Assembly (NCBI RefSeq): GCF_027922145.1
Contig: NZ_BSFC01000011.1
Span: 496,001 to 560,000 of the forward strand
Direction of reading: 5' to 3'
Origin: Novosphingobium resinovorum
Lineage (GTDB): Bacteria > Pseudomonadota > Alphaproteobacteria > Sphingomonadales > Sphingomonadaceae
Length of the DNA: 64,000 nt
The notes below the pieces were generated by a model. That model worked only from the letters and a program-made list of their open reading frames with translations. It was not told the DNA's origin and ran no database searches. Position numbers and translations under genes: made by a program. Positions 7,762-16,258 of this stretch are shown here, in pieces (position 1 is the stretch's first letter; each line of letters opens with the position of its first letter).

Positions 7762-8009
7762 GTTTCTGGACTGCCGTAGTCGTTCTTTTCGCCATCGGCT
7801 GCGTGACCTGGCTCAAGTCCCAGCGCTACCGCGCGCTGGGCGACAAGCGGGACCGCGAGGCCGGCGGCTACGATCACACCGCCCGCGAACACGAACTGGA
7901 GCGCGAGGTCGAGACCATGCGCAAGCGCATCGCTGTGCTGGAACGCATCGCCACCGACGAACGGCGCGGCAAGGACCTTGCCCGCGAGATCGACGCCCTG
8001 CGGGATTGA
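7758..8009 (+). CDS. PspB-like membrane protein 4
   Basis: At 83 residues this is the shortest of the array. It has a membrane helix at residues 2-19 (MSFWTAVVVLFAIGCVTW) and a coiled coil closing with AVLERIATDERRGKDLAREIDALRD, which aligns with the shared LERI-TD...IEALR signature. A sigma-70-type promoter for a downstream transcript begins inside its last codons (TTGACA at 8006), so the operon and the next transcription unit overlap. Confidence 0.75.
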   Translation: MSFWTAVVVLFAIGCVTWLKSQRYRALGDKRDREAGGYDHTAREHELEREVETMRKRIAVLERIATDERRGKDLAREIDALRD

Positions 8010-8034
8010 CATTTATCGCCAAATAGGTTATATA
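8006..8034 (+). promoter_or_regulatory. Strong sigma-70-type promoter of a probable RNA gene
   Basis: TTGACA (8006-8011) is a perfect -35 box. After exactly 17 bp comes TATATA (8029-8034), a 5/6 match to TATAAT. No ribosome-binding site or convincing reading frame follows. Transcription would begin near 8041, right where a region of strong secondary structure starts. Confidence 0.75.
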
Positions 8035-8040
8035 GCCCAG

Positions 8041-8400
8041 CATCCGATCCGGCGATGATCACGCCGGAGAGGTGTATCGGGTCGGCGTCGTGGGCCGGGA
8101 TGCGGTTTTAGCCGCGATCGCGCAAACCACGCGTCCATCGAAGACCCGGACTGTCTCTGCGCTACCGGAAACGCCGTCCATACGTTTCTGCGACACACGG
8201 CAGGACTTGGGACGGCCATCCCCGGATAGCCTTCGGCCGATAACGATGCGAACCCTAACGACGGCCACATGGGACTTTCCGATGGAATACAGGTCGAGCC
8301 GGGCTGCACCGTGATTACCCGGCCGCTCGCCAGAGCTTCACGGAAAACAAAACACCGCGTCCCGGTGAGGACGCTCCCGACGCCGACCCGATGTTCTCGG
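8041..8400 (+). ncRNA. Candidate structured non-coding RNA
   Basis: No protein-like frame runs through this segment, but it is densely structured. Visible helices include a 7-bp hairpin TCCGGCG/CGCCGGA (8048-8068), a 7-bp stem GCCGTCC/GGACGGC near 8171-8217, a 6-bp stem GCGTCC/GGACGC near 8357-8374, and a perfect 15-bp long-range pairing of 8076-8090 with 8378-8392 that would close the whole domain. It starts about 7 bp after a near-consensus promoter. It does not show the conserved cores of RNase P RNA, tmRNA, 4.5S RNA or 6S RNA that I could check by eye. The 3' end is not defined; the boundary given is the end of the closing helix. Confidence 0.5.
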
Positions 8401-8481
8401 TATTCGCGTTGATTTCCCCTGGCGTAACGGCCCGCACTCGCCAGCGGGCGTTTCCGCGTGCGCTGACTGCACGCACGGCGT

Positions 8482-8596
8482 CGTCATCCCAGCGAAGGCT
8501 GGGACCGCTGGCCGCGCAAAGCCCAACCCTCGGCAGGGCGTTTGAACGTTGGCTCGCCGTAACAGGCCAGCGGTCCCAGCCTTCGCTGGGATGACG
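8482..8596. repeat. Intergenic palindrome, 32-bp perfect arms (CGTCATCCCAGCGAAGG type)
   Basis: Arm 8482-8513 is the exact reverse complement of 8565-8596, with a 51-bp loop. Its inner part, GACCGCTGGC, is shared with the palindrome at 10705-10825, so the two are related REP-like elements. It lies between the RNA candidate and the 3' end of nadE. Confidence 0.9.
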
Positions 8597-8633
8597 GGGT
8601 TAGGCGCGCGTCCTCCCCGTTCCGGGGAGGAAG

Positions 8634-10688
8634 TTACGGCACCCGTTTCTCCAGTTCCGCCAGCCATACCGCTGCGCTGGCGTCGGACGGTGCGCGCCAG
8701 TCGCCCCGGGGGCTGAGGGCTCCGGCGGTGGACACTTTCGGGCCATTGGGAATGGCCGAGCGCTTGAACTGGCTGAACGCGAAGAAGCGCGTCACGAACT
8801 TCTCCAGCCATGAACGGATGACCGGCAGTTCGTAGGCGTTCTTCTTGGCTTCCGGGAAGGCGTGCGGCCATGCCCCCGCCGCCGTGTCGCGCCAGGCGTG
8901 CCAGGCGAGGAACGCGACCTTCGACGGCTTCTGCCCGAAGCGCATGACGTGGTGGAGGAAGAAGTCGTTGAGTTCGTAAGGCCCGATCTTCGCCTCGGTG
9001 CTCTGGATCGCGCCGTCGGCCCCGGCGGGCACCAGTTCGGGCGAAATCTCCGTCGCGAGGATCGCCAGCAGGATCTCCTCGGTCGAGGCGCTGAACTGGT
9101 CGGTCGTGGCGCACCAGCGGATCAGGTACTGGATCAGCGTCTTGGGCACGCCCGCGTTGACCGCGTAGTGGCTCATCTGGTCGCCGACGCCGTAAGTACA
9201 CCAGCCCAGCGCCAGTTCCGACAAGTCGCCGGTGCCCACCACGAAGCCGCCGTGCTGGCTGGCGAGGCGGAACAGATAGTCGGTGCGCAGCCCCGCCTGG
9301 ACGTTCTCGAACGTCACGTCGTAGACCGGCTCACCATTGGCGAAGGCATGGCCGATGTCATGGAGCATCGTCGTCGCGGCGGGCCGGATGTCGATCTCCT
9401 GCGCGGTGATGCCGACGGCGTCCATCAGCTTCCACGCGTTGGACTTCGTGCCGTCGCTCGTCCCGAAGCCGGGCATCGTGTAACCGCGGATGAACTCACG
9501 CGGCAGGCCGAGCCGGTCGCAGGCGCGCGCGGCGACGATCAGCGCGTGGGTCGAATCGAGGCCGCCCGAGATGCCGATCACCAGCGACTTCGCATGGGTC
9601 GATTCGATCCGCCGCATCAGGCCGTCGACCTGGATGTTGAACGCCTCGTAGCAGTCGGCGTCCAGCCTGTCGGCGCGCGAGGGGACGAACGGGAAGCGGC
9701 TGACCGGGCGCACGAGGCCGATGTCGCCGCCGGCCGGGGCGTGGCGGAAGGGGACGGTGCGGAATGTTTCCTCCGGCTTGCCCGCGACGTCCGCCGCGTC
9801 ATTGAACGTGGGCGAGCGCAGGCGGTCCATGACGATGCGGTCGCAGTCCACGTCGGCCACGCACAGTTCCGCTTCCAGCGAGAAACGCTCCGATTCCGCC
9901 AGCAGGTCGCCGAGTTCGTAGACGATGCCCTGCCCGTCCCATGCGAGATCGGTCGTGCTTTCGCCGTGTCCCGCCGCGCAGTAGATATAGGCCGCCATCG
10001 CGCGCGCCGATTGGGCCCGGCACAGCATGTGGCGCTCGTCCGACTTGCCGATGACGATGTTGGAGGCGGACAGGTTGGCGAGGATCGTCGCCCCCGCGAT
10101 CGCGCCCAGCGAGGACGGCGGCGTCGGCGCCCAGAAGTCCTCGCAAATCTCGACGAAGAAGCGGAAGTTTTTCAGCACCTCGGACGCGAAGACGAGATCG
10201 ACGCCGAACGGCACCTCCTGCCCGTTCACGGTGATGGTGGAGCCCCGGACGGTCTTGCCGCTGGCGAACCAGCGCTTCTCGTAGAACTCGCGGTAGTTGG
10301 GCAGGTAGGACTTGGGCACCACGCCGAGCAGGCGGCCCTGCGCGATGACCAGCGCACAGTTGTAGAGCCGCCCCTTGCGCTCCAGCGCGGCGCCGACCAG
10401 CAGCACCGGCGAAAGGTCGGCGCTGGCCTTGACGATATCGGCCACCGCGGCCTCGACCGCCTCGATCATCGCGCCCTGCAGGTGCAAGTCGTCGATGGCG
10501 TAGGAGGACAGGCTGAGTTCGGGGAAGACCAGCAGGTCGACATGCGCCGCATGGGCCCGGCGCGCTTCGGCAAGGATCGCATCGCGGTTGGCGGCGACGT
10601 CGGCGGTCTTCACGCGCGGGGTCGAGGTGGCGACGCGGACGAAGCCATGCTCGTGCATGGAGAAGAACGGGTGGCTGGTGTCGGTCAT
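8634..10688 (-). CDS. nadE: Glutamine-dependent NAD(+) synthetase
   Basis: This enzyme makes NAD from deamido-NAD, ATP and glutamine. The 684-residue protein has an N-terminal nitrilase-type glutaminase with the triad Glu57 (VFPELS), Lys126 (VVPKSYLPN) and Cys182 (VEICEDFW). The C-terminal ammonia-dependent synthetase domain has the ATP-pyrophosphatase loop GISGGLDST near residue 370. I chose the ATG at 10688 because a GAGGA site lies 6 bp upstream; an ATG at 10694 abuts that site. It is monocistronic between two palindromic repeats. Confidence 0.96.
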   Translation of the reverse strand: MTDTSHPFFSMHEHGFVRVATSTPRVKTADVAANRDAILAEARRAHAAHVDLLVFPELSLSSYAIDDLHLQGAMIEAVEAAVADIVKASADLSPVLLVGAALERKGRLYNCALVIAQGRLLGVVPKSYLPNYREFYEKRWFASGKTVRGSTITVNGQEVPFGVDLVFASEVLKNFRFFVEICEDFWAPTPPSSLGAIAGATILANLSASNIVIGKSDERHMLCRAQSARAMAAYIYCAAGHGESTTDLAWDGQGIVYELGDLLAESERFSLEAELCVADVDCDRIVMDRLRSPTFNDAADVAGKPEETFRTVPFRHAPAGGDIGLVRPVSRFPFVPSRADRLDADCYEAFNIQVDGLMRRIESTHAKSLVIGISGGLDSTHALIVAARACDRLGLPREFIRGYTMPGFGTSDGTKSNAWKLMDAVGITAQEIDIRPAATTMLHDIGHAFANGEPVYDVTFENVQAGLRTDYLFRLASQHGGFVVGTGDLSELALGWCTYGVGDQMSHYAVNAGVPKTLIQYLIRWCATTDQFSASTEEILLAILATEISPELVPAGADGAIQSTEAKIGPYELNDFFLHHVMRFGQKPSKVAFLAWHAWRDTAAGAWPHAFPEAKKNAYELPVIRSWLEKFVTRFFAFSQFKRSAIPNGPKVSTAGALSPRGDWRAPSDASAAVWLAELEKRVP

Positions 10689-10704
10689 CGGCATTCCTCG
10701 AATT

Positions 10705-10825
10705 CGTCGTCCCGGACTTGATCCGGGACCGCTGGCCGTGAACAGCCGTCCTCTCGGCAGGGCGCCCTGCACGATGAAGCTCACCTAAAGACCGCCAGCG
10801 GTCCCGGATCAAGTCCGGGACGACG
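10705..10825. repeat. Intergenic palindrome, 32-bp perfect arms (CGTCGTCCCGGACTTGATC type)
   Basis: Arm 10705-10736 is the exact reverse complement of 10794-10825. It occupies the gap between the divergent genes nadE and sufE. A decayed copy is at 16914-17032. Confidence 0.9.
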
Positions 10826-10893
10826 GTTGGCCTTTGCGAAATGTTCGCAATATCCTCTTGCCCTCGCCGCCCCCGCCTCTAAATGCCGGGTCT

Positions 10894-11304
10894 ATGCGTG
10901 ACCTGGACGATATCCGCGAAGAGTATGAATTCCTCGATGGCGACGAACGCTATCGCCTCCTGATCGAACTGGGGCGCGAGCTGGACGATATGCCCGAGGC
11001 GCTCAAGACCGACGCCACCAAAGTGCGCGGCTGCTCCGCCAGCGTCTGGGTCTATCCCATGGCGCGCGAGGACGGCACCCTGCACTTCCTGGCGGACAGC
11101 AACGCGGCGATCACCAAGGGCATCGTCTCGCTGGTGATCTCGGCGGTGCAGGACAAGCCTGCCGCGACGGTGGCCGCGACCGACATTGCGGCGGCGCTCG
11201 AACCGTTCGACTTGCGCAACCAGCTCTCGTCCAACCGGACGCAGGGCGTGCCCAACATGATCGCGCTGATCCGGGAAACTGCCGCGCGATATGCCCAGGG
11301 CTAG
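10894..11304 (+). CDS. sufE: SufE-family sulfur acceptor for Fe-S assembly
   Basis: SufE accepts persulfide sulfur from a SufS-type cysteine desulfurase. From the ATG at 10894 the protein is 136 residues, the normal SufE size. The active-site cysteine is Cys47 in KVRGCSASVWVYP; the family C-terminal motif LSSNRTQGVPNMI is present. An upstream ATG at 10834 would add residues with no family resemblance. It overlaps the next gene by 14 bp. No suf operon is nearby. Confidence 0.93.
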   Translation: MRDLDDIREEYEFLDGDERYRLLIELGRELDDMPEALKTDATKVRGCSASVWVYPMAREDGTLHFLADSNAAITKGIVSLVISAVQDKPAATVAATDIAAALEPFDLRNQLSSNRTQGVPNMIALIRETAARYAQG

Positions 11305-11650
11305 GAAATATCTCTGGATCACGGCGGGGGTAATCCTCGTCGGGATCGGCACGCTGGGCATCTTCCTGCCGCTGCTGCCGACGACGATCTTCTGGATTCT
11401 CGCCGCCGGGTGTTTCTCGAAGAGCCACCCGGAATGGGCTGAGCGGCTCTATCGACACCCGAAGTACGGCCGCCACTTGCGCGAATGGCGCGACCGGCGG
11501 GCGATCAGCCGCAAGGGCAAGATCGCGGCGATCTCCACCATGGGCCTGAGCGTCGCGATCGTATGGTTCACCGCAGGCGAAATGTGGGCGCTGATCCCTC
11601 TAGCGGTGCTGGCGACGATCGGGACGTGGATCTGGACGCGGGCGGAATAA
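11291..11650 (+). CDS. YbaN/DUF454 family inner-membrane protein
   Basis: The 119-residue protein has two hydrophobic stretches near the N-terminus (about 7-40, with GIGTLGIFLPLLPTTIFWIL) and two near the C-terminus (about 75-115), separated by the conserved KSHPEWAERLYRHPKYG loop. That is the DUF454/YbaN pattern. The biochemical function of this family is unknown. It starts within the 3' end of sufE and is probably cotranslated with it. Confidence 0.88.
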   Translation: MPRARKYLWITAGVILVGIGTLGIFLPLLPTTIFWILAAGCFSKSHPEWAERLYRHPKYGRHLREWRDRRAISRKGKIAAISTMGLSVAIVWFTAGEMWALIPLAVLATIGTWIWTRAE

Positions 11651-11770
11651 ATCCTCCCTGCGCTTGCTCGGGGAGGGGGACCGCCGACGCAGTCGGTGGT
11701 GGAGGGGGAGAAGACCCCTCCGTCAGCCCTGCGGGCTGCCACCTCCCCATTCCTTCGGAACAGGGAGGAT
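11651..11770. repeat. 120-bp imperfect palindromic repeat, copy 1
   Basis: The element begins ATCCTCCCTG and ends CAGGGAGGAT. Inside are GGGGAGGGGGACCGC-type and AGCCCTGCGGGCTGCCACC-type blocks. Related copies are at 15706-15828 (opposite orientation) and 62228-62348 (same orientation). All lie between genes. No reading frame or target-site duplication is evident. Confidence 0.9.
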
Positions 11771-11774
11771 AGAC

Positions 11775-12290
11775 CTAGTCCACCGCCTCGCGCAGCACGG
11801 CGATGCCCTGTTCGCGCTGCGCCCGCAGTTCCCGCTTGAGCACCGCCGGATCGCGCGCGACGACGAAGCCGAAGCTGACGCCGCCTTCCTTGCCGATGGT
11901 CGCATGGTGCAGCTTGTGGGCCTGCACCAGCCACTTGGCATAGCCGCGCTTGGGCACCCACCGGAAATAGCGCTGGTGGACGAGGCCGTCGTGGATCAGC
12001 GTGTAGATCACGCCGTAGACCAGCACGCCGAGACCGATCCACGTCCCCGGCCACCACGCTCGCTCCCCCATCACCAGCGGCGAGCCCAGCGCGAACATGG
12101 AAATGCTGATCGCCGCCCCGAACACGGCGTAGAGGTCGTTCTTCTCCAGCATTTTGTCATGCGGCTCGTGGTGGTCGCGGTGCCAGGCCCAGCCGAAGCC
12201 ATGCATGATGTACTTGTGGCTCGACCACGCGACGAACTCCATCGCGGCGGCGGAGGCAAGGACGATCAGGACGGCGGCAAGGGCGGACAT
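11775..12290 (-). CDS. crtZ: Beta-carotene hydroxylase CrtZ
   Basis: CrtZ is a membrane di-iron hydroxylase that adds 3-hydroxyl groups to the beta-ionone rings, giving zeaxanthin from beta-carotene. From the ATG at 12290 the protein is 171 residues, normal for CrtZ, with the histidine clusters His25/His30, His37/His40/His41, His100/His105 and His125/His128/His129. Four hydrophobic segments surround them. It is unlinked to the crtY-crtI-crtB cluster at 54680-59496. Fatty-acid-hydroxylase superfamily members share the motif pattern, but length and spacing fit CrtZ. Confidence 0.93.
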   Translation of the reverse strand: MSALAAVLIVLASAAAMEFVAWSSHKYIMHGFGWAWHRDHHEPHDKMLEKNDLYAVFGAAISISMFALGSPLVMGERAWWPGTWIGLGVLVYGVIYTLIHDGLVHQRYFRWVPKRGYAKWLVQAHKLHHATIGKEGGVSFGFVVARDPAVLKRELRAQREQGIAVLREAVD

Positions 12291-12504
12291 GGCCTTGCCC
12301 TTATACTGCCAACGCCTCTCTTCACACACAAAATCCCGTCATCCCCGCGCAGGCGGAGATGACGCGACTGAAGCTGCGACACTCTCTTACAATTGCACAC
12401 ACCCTTGCGACGGGCCGTCTAGCTGACGTTCAGTTTCACAAGCCTAATCCTGAATGCATCGGAAGCGACCTTCCGAAAACAGTTTCCAGCAAGGAGTGCG
12501 ACCC

Positions 12505-12867
12505 ATGCGCCAGTTCACCAAGTTCATCGCCCCCGCCCTGATCGCCGTCACCGGCCTCGGCGCCATCGCCCCCGGCATCGCCGAGGCCGCGCCGAACCGC
12601 CACGTCCAGGCCGCCCGCCACTACGACATTCGCTCCGACATCCAGGGCCTGCGCGCCAACATCGACCGCGCCGCCGCCCGCCGGACGATCTCGCAGCGCG
12701 AAGCCTCGGGCCTGCGCCGCGATGTCGTCGATATCCAGCGTCTCTACGGCCAGTACTCGCGCGGCGGCCTCTCCGCGCAGGAGACCCGCATCCTCGGCAA
12801 CCGCGTGAACAAGGTCTACGCCTCGCTGCGGATGGAGCGCCACGATTACGACCGCCGCCGCGGCTGA
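12505..12867 (+). CDS. Small secreted protein with helical C-terminal region
   Basis: The 120-residue product has a signal peptide ending at about IAEAAP and a mature helical region rich in Arg and Ala. An AAGGAG site is 9 bp before the ATG at 12505. The signal peptide (FTKFIAPALIAVTGLGAIAPGIAEAAP) is clearly homologous to that of the next gene (LTKIIAPALVALLGGASLAPAVAEAAP), although the mature parts differ. I do not know a function. Confidence 0.8.
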   Translation: MRQFTKFIAPALIAVTGLGAIAPGIAEAAPNRHVQAARHYDIRSDIQGLRANIDRAAARRTISQREASGLRRDVVDIQRLYGQYSRGGLSAQETRILGNRVNKVYASLRMERHDYDRRRG

Positions 12868-12969
12868 TCGGCGACCGGGAACCCCAAGTCGCGGAATAAT
12901 CCGGCAGCCTTTGCCGTAGCCCGCAGTTTCCCTCCCGGCAGAACAATCCCCCCACACAGGAATCCCCCC

Positions 12970-13233
12970 ATGAACAAGCTGACCAAGATCATCGCCCCCG
13001 CCCTCGTCGCGCTGCTCGGCGGCGCCTCGCTGGCCCCTGCCGTCGCCGAGGCCGCACCCTACCACCACGACCAGCGCGACCATGCGCGCCGTGGCCACCA
13101 CGCCCCGCCGCGCTACGTGAAGCATCACCGCGCTTCGAAGCACTACTGGCGCAATGACCGCCGCCACCACGACGACCGCCGCTATCGTTCGCGCTACGAT
13201 CGCCATGACCGTTACGATCGTCGCCACCACTGA
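12970..13233 (+). CDS. Small secreted His/Arg/Tyr-rich protein
   Basis: The 87-residue protein has a signal peptide (cleavage after AVAEA) and a mature part of about 60 residues composed almost entirely of His, Arg, Asp and Tyr, with repeated DRRYRSRYDRHDRYDRRHH-like units. Such composition suggests metal or polyanion binding, but nothing in the sequence proves it. A good hairpin terminator follows at 13279. It is probably a paralogue, at least in the leader, of the preceding gene. Confidence 0.75.
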   Translation: MNKLTKIIAPALVALLGGASLAPAVAEAAPYHHDQRDHARRGHHAPPRYVKHHRASKHYWRNDRRHHDDRRYRSRYDRHDRYDRRHH

Positions 13234-13278
13234 TCGACCGGGCCGGTAACCCTGAATTCCGGCCCGCACACTCCCTAA

Positions 13279-13309
13279 CGCGCCCGGCCGCAAGGACCGG
13301 GCGCGTTTT
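13279..13309 (+). terminator. Rho-independent terminator
   Basis: A 9-bp stem CGCGCCCGG/CCGGGCGCG (13279-13287 with 13297-13305) is followed by TTTT. It ends the transcript of the two small secreted proteins. Confidence 0.85.
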
Positions 13310-13449
13310 ACATGGCGGTGCGAGCGCCTCGCAACAGCAACGATCGATCGTCAGGTCAATTCGGATTGAATGAAAATTTCATTCGAGGGGCGCAGCGAAT
13401 CGCCCTGCCCCTTGAATTTCGCAAGGGCGGGGCCTAATCGCGCCTGATC

Positions 13450-14898
13450 ATGACAACCGCACCGCGCACCCTCTACCAGAAGATCTGGGACGCCCACGTC
13501 GTCGACCAACGGGACGACGGCACCTGCCTCATCTATATCGACCGGCACATCGTCCATGAAGTGACGAGCCCGCAGGCTTTCGAGAGCCTTCGCGCCGCCG
13601 GTCGCCCGGTGCGTCGCCCCGATCTTACGCTCGCGGTGCCTGACCATAACCTGCCCACCACCGCGCGCCGCGACGCGAACGGCAACCGCGTGCCGATCGC
13701 CGATCCGCAGAGCGCCCAGCAGCTCGACATGCTGGAGAAGAATGCGCCTTCGTTCGGCATCCGCTACATCGGCGACGCCGATCCGGAACAAGGCATCGTC
13801 CACGTCGTCGGCCCCGAGCAGGGCTTCTCGCTGCCCGGCGCCACCATCGTCTGCGGCGACAGCCACACAGCCTGCAACGGCGGCCTGGGCGCGCTGGCCT
13901 TCGGCATCGGCACGTCCGAGGTCGAGCACGTGCTGGCCACCCAGACGCTGCTGCTCAAGCAGTCGAAGACCTTCGAGGTCCGGGTCGAGGGCACGCTCGG
14001 CGCCGGGGTCACCCCGAAGGACGTGATCCTGCACGTCATCGGCGTCATCGGCACTGCCGGCGGCACCGGCTACGTGATCGAGTACACCGGCAACGTCTTC
14101 CGCGAGATGTCGGTCGAAGGCCGCCTGACGGTATCGAACATGTCGATCGAGGGCGGCGCCCGCGCCGGTCTGGTCGCACCGGACGAGACGACTTTCGCCT
14201 ACGTCAAGGGCCGCCCCTATGCGCCCAAGGGCGCGGACTGGGACAAGGCCGTCGCCTGGTGGAAGAGCCTGGCGACCGACGAAGGCGCGACGTACGACAA
14301 GTCCGTGTTCATCCGCGCCGAGGACATCCAGCCCACCGTGACCTGGGGCACCAGCCCTGAGGACACCTCCGGCATCGGCGGCGTCGTCCCCGCGCCTGAG
14401 GACTTCGCCGACGCCTCCAAGCGCGACGCGGTCAAGCACAGCCTCGACTACATGGGCCTGACGCCCGGCACGAAGCTGACCGACGTGGAAGTGCAGAACG
14501 TCTTCATCGGGAGCTGCACCAACAGCCGCATCGAGGACATCCGCGCCGCCGCCGAAGTGCTCAAGGGGCGCCACAAGGCCGACAACGTGAAGTGGGCGAT
14601 CGTCGTCCCCGGATCGGGTCTGGTCAAGGCGCAGGCCGAGGCCGAGGGTCTGGACAGGATCATCATCGATGCGGGTCTGGAATGGCGCGAGCCGGGCTGT
14701 TCGGCCTGCCTTGCCATGAACCCCGACAAGGTGCCTGCCGGAGAGCGCTGCGCCTCCACCAGCAACCGCAACTTCACCGGCCGCCAGGGTCCGGGTGCGC
14801 GCACCCACCTGATGAGCCCCGCCATGGCCGCCGCCGCCGCCGTCACCGGCAAGCTGACCGACGTGCGCGACCTCGCGCCAATGACTGAACCGGCCTAA
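13450..14898 (+). CDS. leuC: 3-isopropylmalate dehydratase large subunit LeuC
   Basis: LeuC with LeuD isomerises 2-isopropylmalate to 3-isopropylmalate in leucine synthesis. The 482-residue protein shows the aconitase-family motifs [23 protein letters not shown] block near residue 135 and the 4Fe-4S ligand cysteines in [13 protein letters not shown] (about 357) and [11 protein letters not shown] (about 417-420). The C-terminal [17 protein letters not shown] motif is intact. It is separated from leuD only by a small membrane ORF. Confidence 0.98.
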   Translation: MTTAPRTLYQKIWDAHVVDQRDDGTCLIYIDRHIVHEVTSPQAFESLRAAGRPVRRPDLTLAVPDHNLPTTARRDANGNRVPIADPQSAQQLDMLEKNAPSFGIRYIGDADPEQGIVHVVGPEQGFSLPGATIVCGDSHTACNGGLGALAFGIGTSEVEHVLATQTLLLKQSKTFEVRVEGTLGAGVTPKDVILHVIGVIGTAGGTGYVIEYTGNVFREMSVEGRLTVSNMSIEGGARAGLVAPDETTFAYVKGRPYAPKGADWDKAVAWWKSLATDEGATYDKSVFIRAEDIQPTVTWGTSPEDTSGIGGVVPAPEDFADASKRDAVKHSLDYMGLTPGTKLTDVEVQNVFIGSCTNSRIEDIRAAAEVLKGRHKADNVKWAIVVPGSGLVKAQAEAEGLDRIIIDAGLEWREPGCSACLAMNPDKVPAGERCASTSNRNFTGRQGPGARTHLMSPAMAAAAAVTGKLTDVRDLAPMTEPA

Positions 14899-14916
14899 GC
14901 TGATAGGATCTCCCCC

Positions 14917-15099
14917 ATGTCCAACGATTCCGACAACTCGCTCGCAGGCCGCGCCGCCATCGCCGCCGGTGCCGCCATCGGTTCGGCCGCCATCGCCGCT
15001 GCCCTGCTCTTCGTGAAGCGCCGCAGCGACCGCAAGAAGGCCGACGCGCAGCCGCCGAAGACCAACACGGCTCCACACTTCCCGAGCGAGACGGACTGA
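14917..15099 (+). CDS. Small membrane protein between leuC and leuD
   Basis: The 60-residue product has a short polar N-terminus, one hydrophobic Ala/Ile-rich segment (about residues 13-34) and a basic, then polar, tail starting VKRRSDRKK. It begins 18 bp after leuC, and its stop overlaps the leuD start (TGATG), so leuD translation is likely coupled to it. I do not recognise the family. No role in leucine synthesis is implied by sequence. Confidence 0.7.
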   Translation: MSNDSDNSLAGRAAIAAGAAIGSAAIAAALLFVKRRSDRKKADAQPPKTNTAPHFPSETD

Positions 15100-15698
15100 T
15101 GCAGGCGATCAACCACGTCGCCGGCAAGGCGATTCCGTTCGGCCGTAAGAACGTCGACACCGACGTCATCATCCCGGCGCACTGGCTCAAGACGATCACC
15201 CGCACAGGTCTCGGCAAGGGCGCGTTCGAATCGATCAAGCTGGAAGACGGCAACGTCTTCACCGACGAGCGCTGGGCCGGCGCGCCGATTCTCATCGCGG
15301 GTGACAACTTCGGCTGCGGCTCCAGCCGTGAGCACGCCGCCTGGGCGCTGCTCGACATGGGCGTGACTTGCGTGATCGCGCCGAGCTTCTCGGACATCTT
15401 CTCGGGCAACGCCTTCAAGAACGGCATCCTCACCGTGGCGCTGCCGCAGGAGGCGATCGACCGCCTGATGGAAGTGGCGCAGGACGAGACGATCGACATC
15501 GACCTCGACACGCAGTCGGTGACCACGCCGTTCCAGGATCGCTTCACGTTCGAGATCGATCCGTTCCGCAAGCACTGCCTGCTGAACGGCCTAGACGAAG
15601 TGGGCCTGACGATGGCGCAGGGCGAAACGATCTCGACCTACGAAGGCAAGGCACGCGAAACGCTGTCGTTCCTTGCCAGCCCGGTGCTGGCGGCCTGA
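15099..15698 (+). CDS. leuD: 3-isopropylmalate dehydratase small subunit LeuD
   Basis: The 199-residue swivelling-domain subunit pairs with LeuC. It has the conserved [11 protein letters not shown] near residue 25-35, the substrate-contact motif [16 protein letters not shown] (about 68-83) and the C-terminal [18 protein letters not shown]. The length is typical. It starts on the last base of the preceding small gene's stop codon. Confidence 0.98.
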   Translation: MQAINHVAGKAIPFGRKNVDTDVIIPAHWLKTITRTGLGKGAFESIKLEDGNVFTDERWAGAPILIAGDNFGCGSSREHAAWALLDMGVTCVIAPSFSDIFSGNAFKNGILTVALPQEAIDRLMEVAQDETIDIDLDTQSVTTPFQDRFTFEIDPFRKHCLLNGLDEVGLTMAQGETISTYEGKARETLSFLASPVLAA

Positions 15699-15705
15699 CC
15701 GCAAA

Positions 15706-15828
15706 ATCCTCCCTGTTCCGAAGGAATGGGGAGGTGGCAGCCCGCAGGGCTGACGGAGGGGTCTTCTTCCCCTCCACCCCCGCCTGCGGCGGCGGTCCCC
15801 CTCCCCATCGCTTCGCGACAGGGAGGAT
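15706..15828. repeat. Imperfect palindromic repeat, copy 2 (inverted)
   Basis: It starts ATCCTCCCTG, ends GGGAGGAT and is in the opposite orientation to copies 11651-11770 and 62228-62348: the CAGCCCGCAGGGCTGAC block comes first. It fills most of the gap between leuD and the zeta-inhibitor gene. Confidence 0.9.
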
Positions 15829-15930
15829 TCTTCGCCTCTCGATCCATCGGTCGCTATTGCGAATCAAGGATTGCCCCGCAGCCCCGCGTTCCCTATCGGC
15901 ATGGACAACGCTTTAACCCGAGGTTGTCCG

Positions 15931-16248
15931 ATGACGAGTTTCCAGGACCGCGAGCGCGCCGAAGAAGCGAAGTTCGCTCACGACGCCGACACGCTGTTCC
16001 GCATCCAGGCCCGCCGCAACCGCCTCGTCGGTGAATGGGCGGCCGAACGCATGGACTTGTCGCAGGCCGAAACCGATGCCTATGCCAAGGCCGTCGTCCA
16101 GGCCGACTTCGAGGAAGCGGGCGACGAGGACGTCATCCGCAAGCTGCTGGGCGACCTGACCGCCGCCGGCGTCGATACCACCGAAGCGGAAGTGCGCGCC
16201 GCACTGGCCGCCAAGCAGGTCGAAGCGCGCCGCGCTTTCCTGGGCTGA
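15931..16248 (+). CDS. DUF1476 protein, zeta-type inhibitor of F1Fo-ATPase
   Basis: Proteins of this alphaproteobacterial family (for example in Paracoccus) bind the F1 part and block ATP hydrolysis. From the ATG at 15931 the protein is 105 residues and starts MTSFQDRERAEEAKFAHD, followed by RRNRLVGEWAAERM, both hallmarks of the family. The remaining helices are acidic. It heads a close-spaced set with bolA and grxD, an arrangement common in Sphingomonadales. Confidence 0.92.
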   Translation: MTSFQDRERAEEAKFAHDADTLFRIQARRNRLVGEWAAERMDLSQAETDAYAKAVVQADFEEAGDEDVIRKLLGDLTAAGVDTTEAEVRAALAAKQVEARRAFLG

Positions 16249-16258
16249 GGACTATCCG

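Noticed and set aside
8028..8309. Short frames within the structured RNA region
   Set aside because: Neither strand gives a protein-like sequence, and no ribosome-binding site precedes a start.
8041..8400. tmRNA, RNase P RNA, 4.5S RNA or 6S RNA as identity of the RNA candidate
   Set aside because: I did not find a tRNA-like T-arm with CCA, an ANDN-type tag, the RNase P conserved cores or the SRP GGAA tetraloop region. This is by eye only; a covariance search would settle it.
8410..8445. Pseudoknot formed by CTGGCG/CGCCAG and GCCCG/CGGGC
   Set aside because: The loops needed to cross the stems are absent (zero nucleotides between the two 3' strands), so the pairings are more likely alternatives than a real pseudoknot.
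8862..10721. 619-residue plus-strand frame opposite nadE
   Set aside because: Mirror of nadE with Arg/Asp/His-rich low-complexity translation; no start signal and no family motifs.
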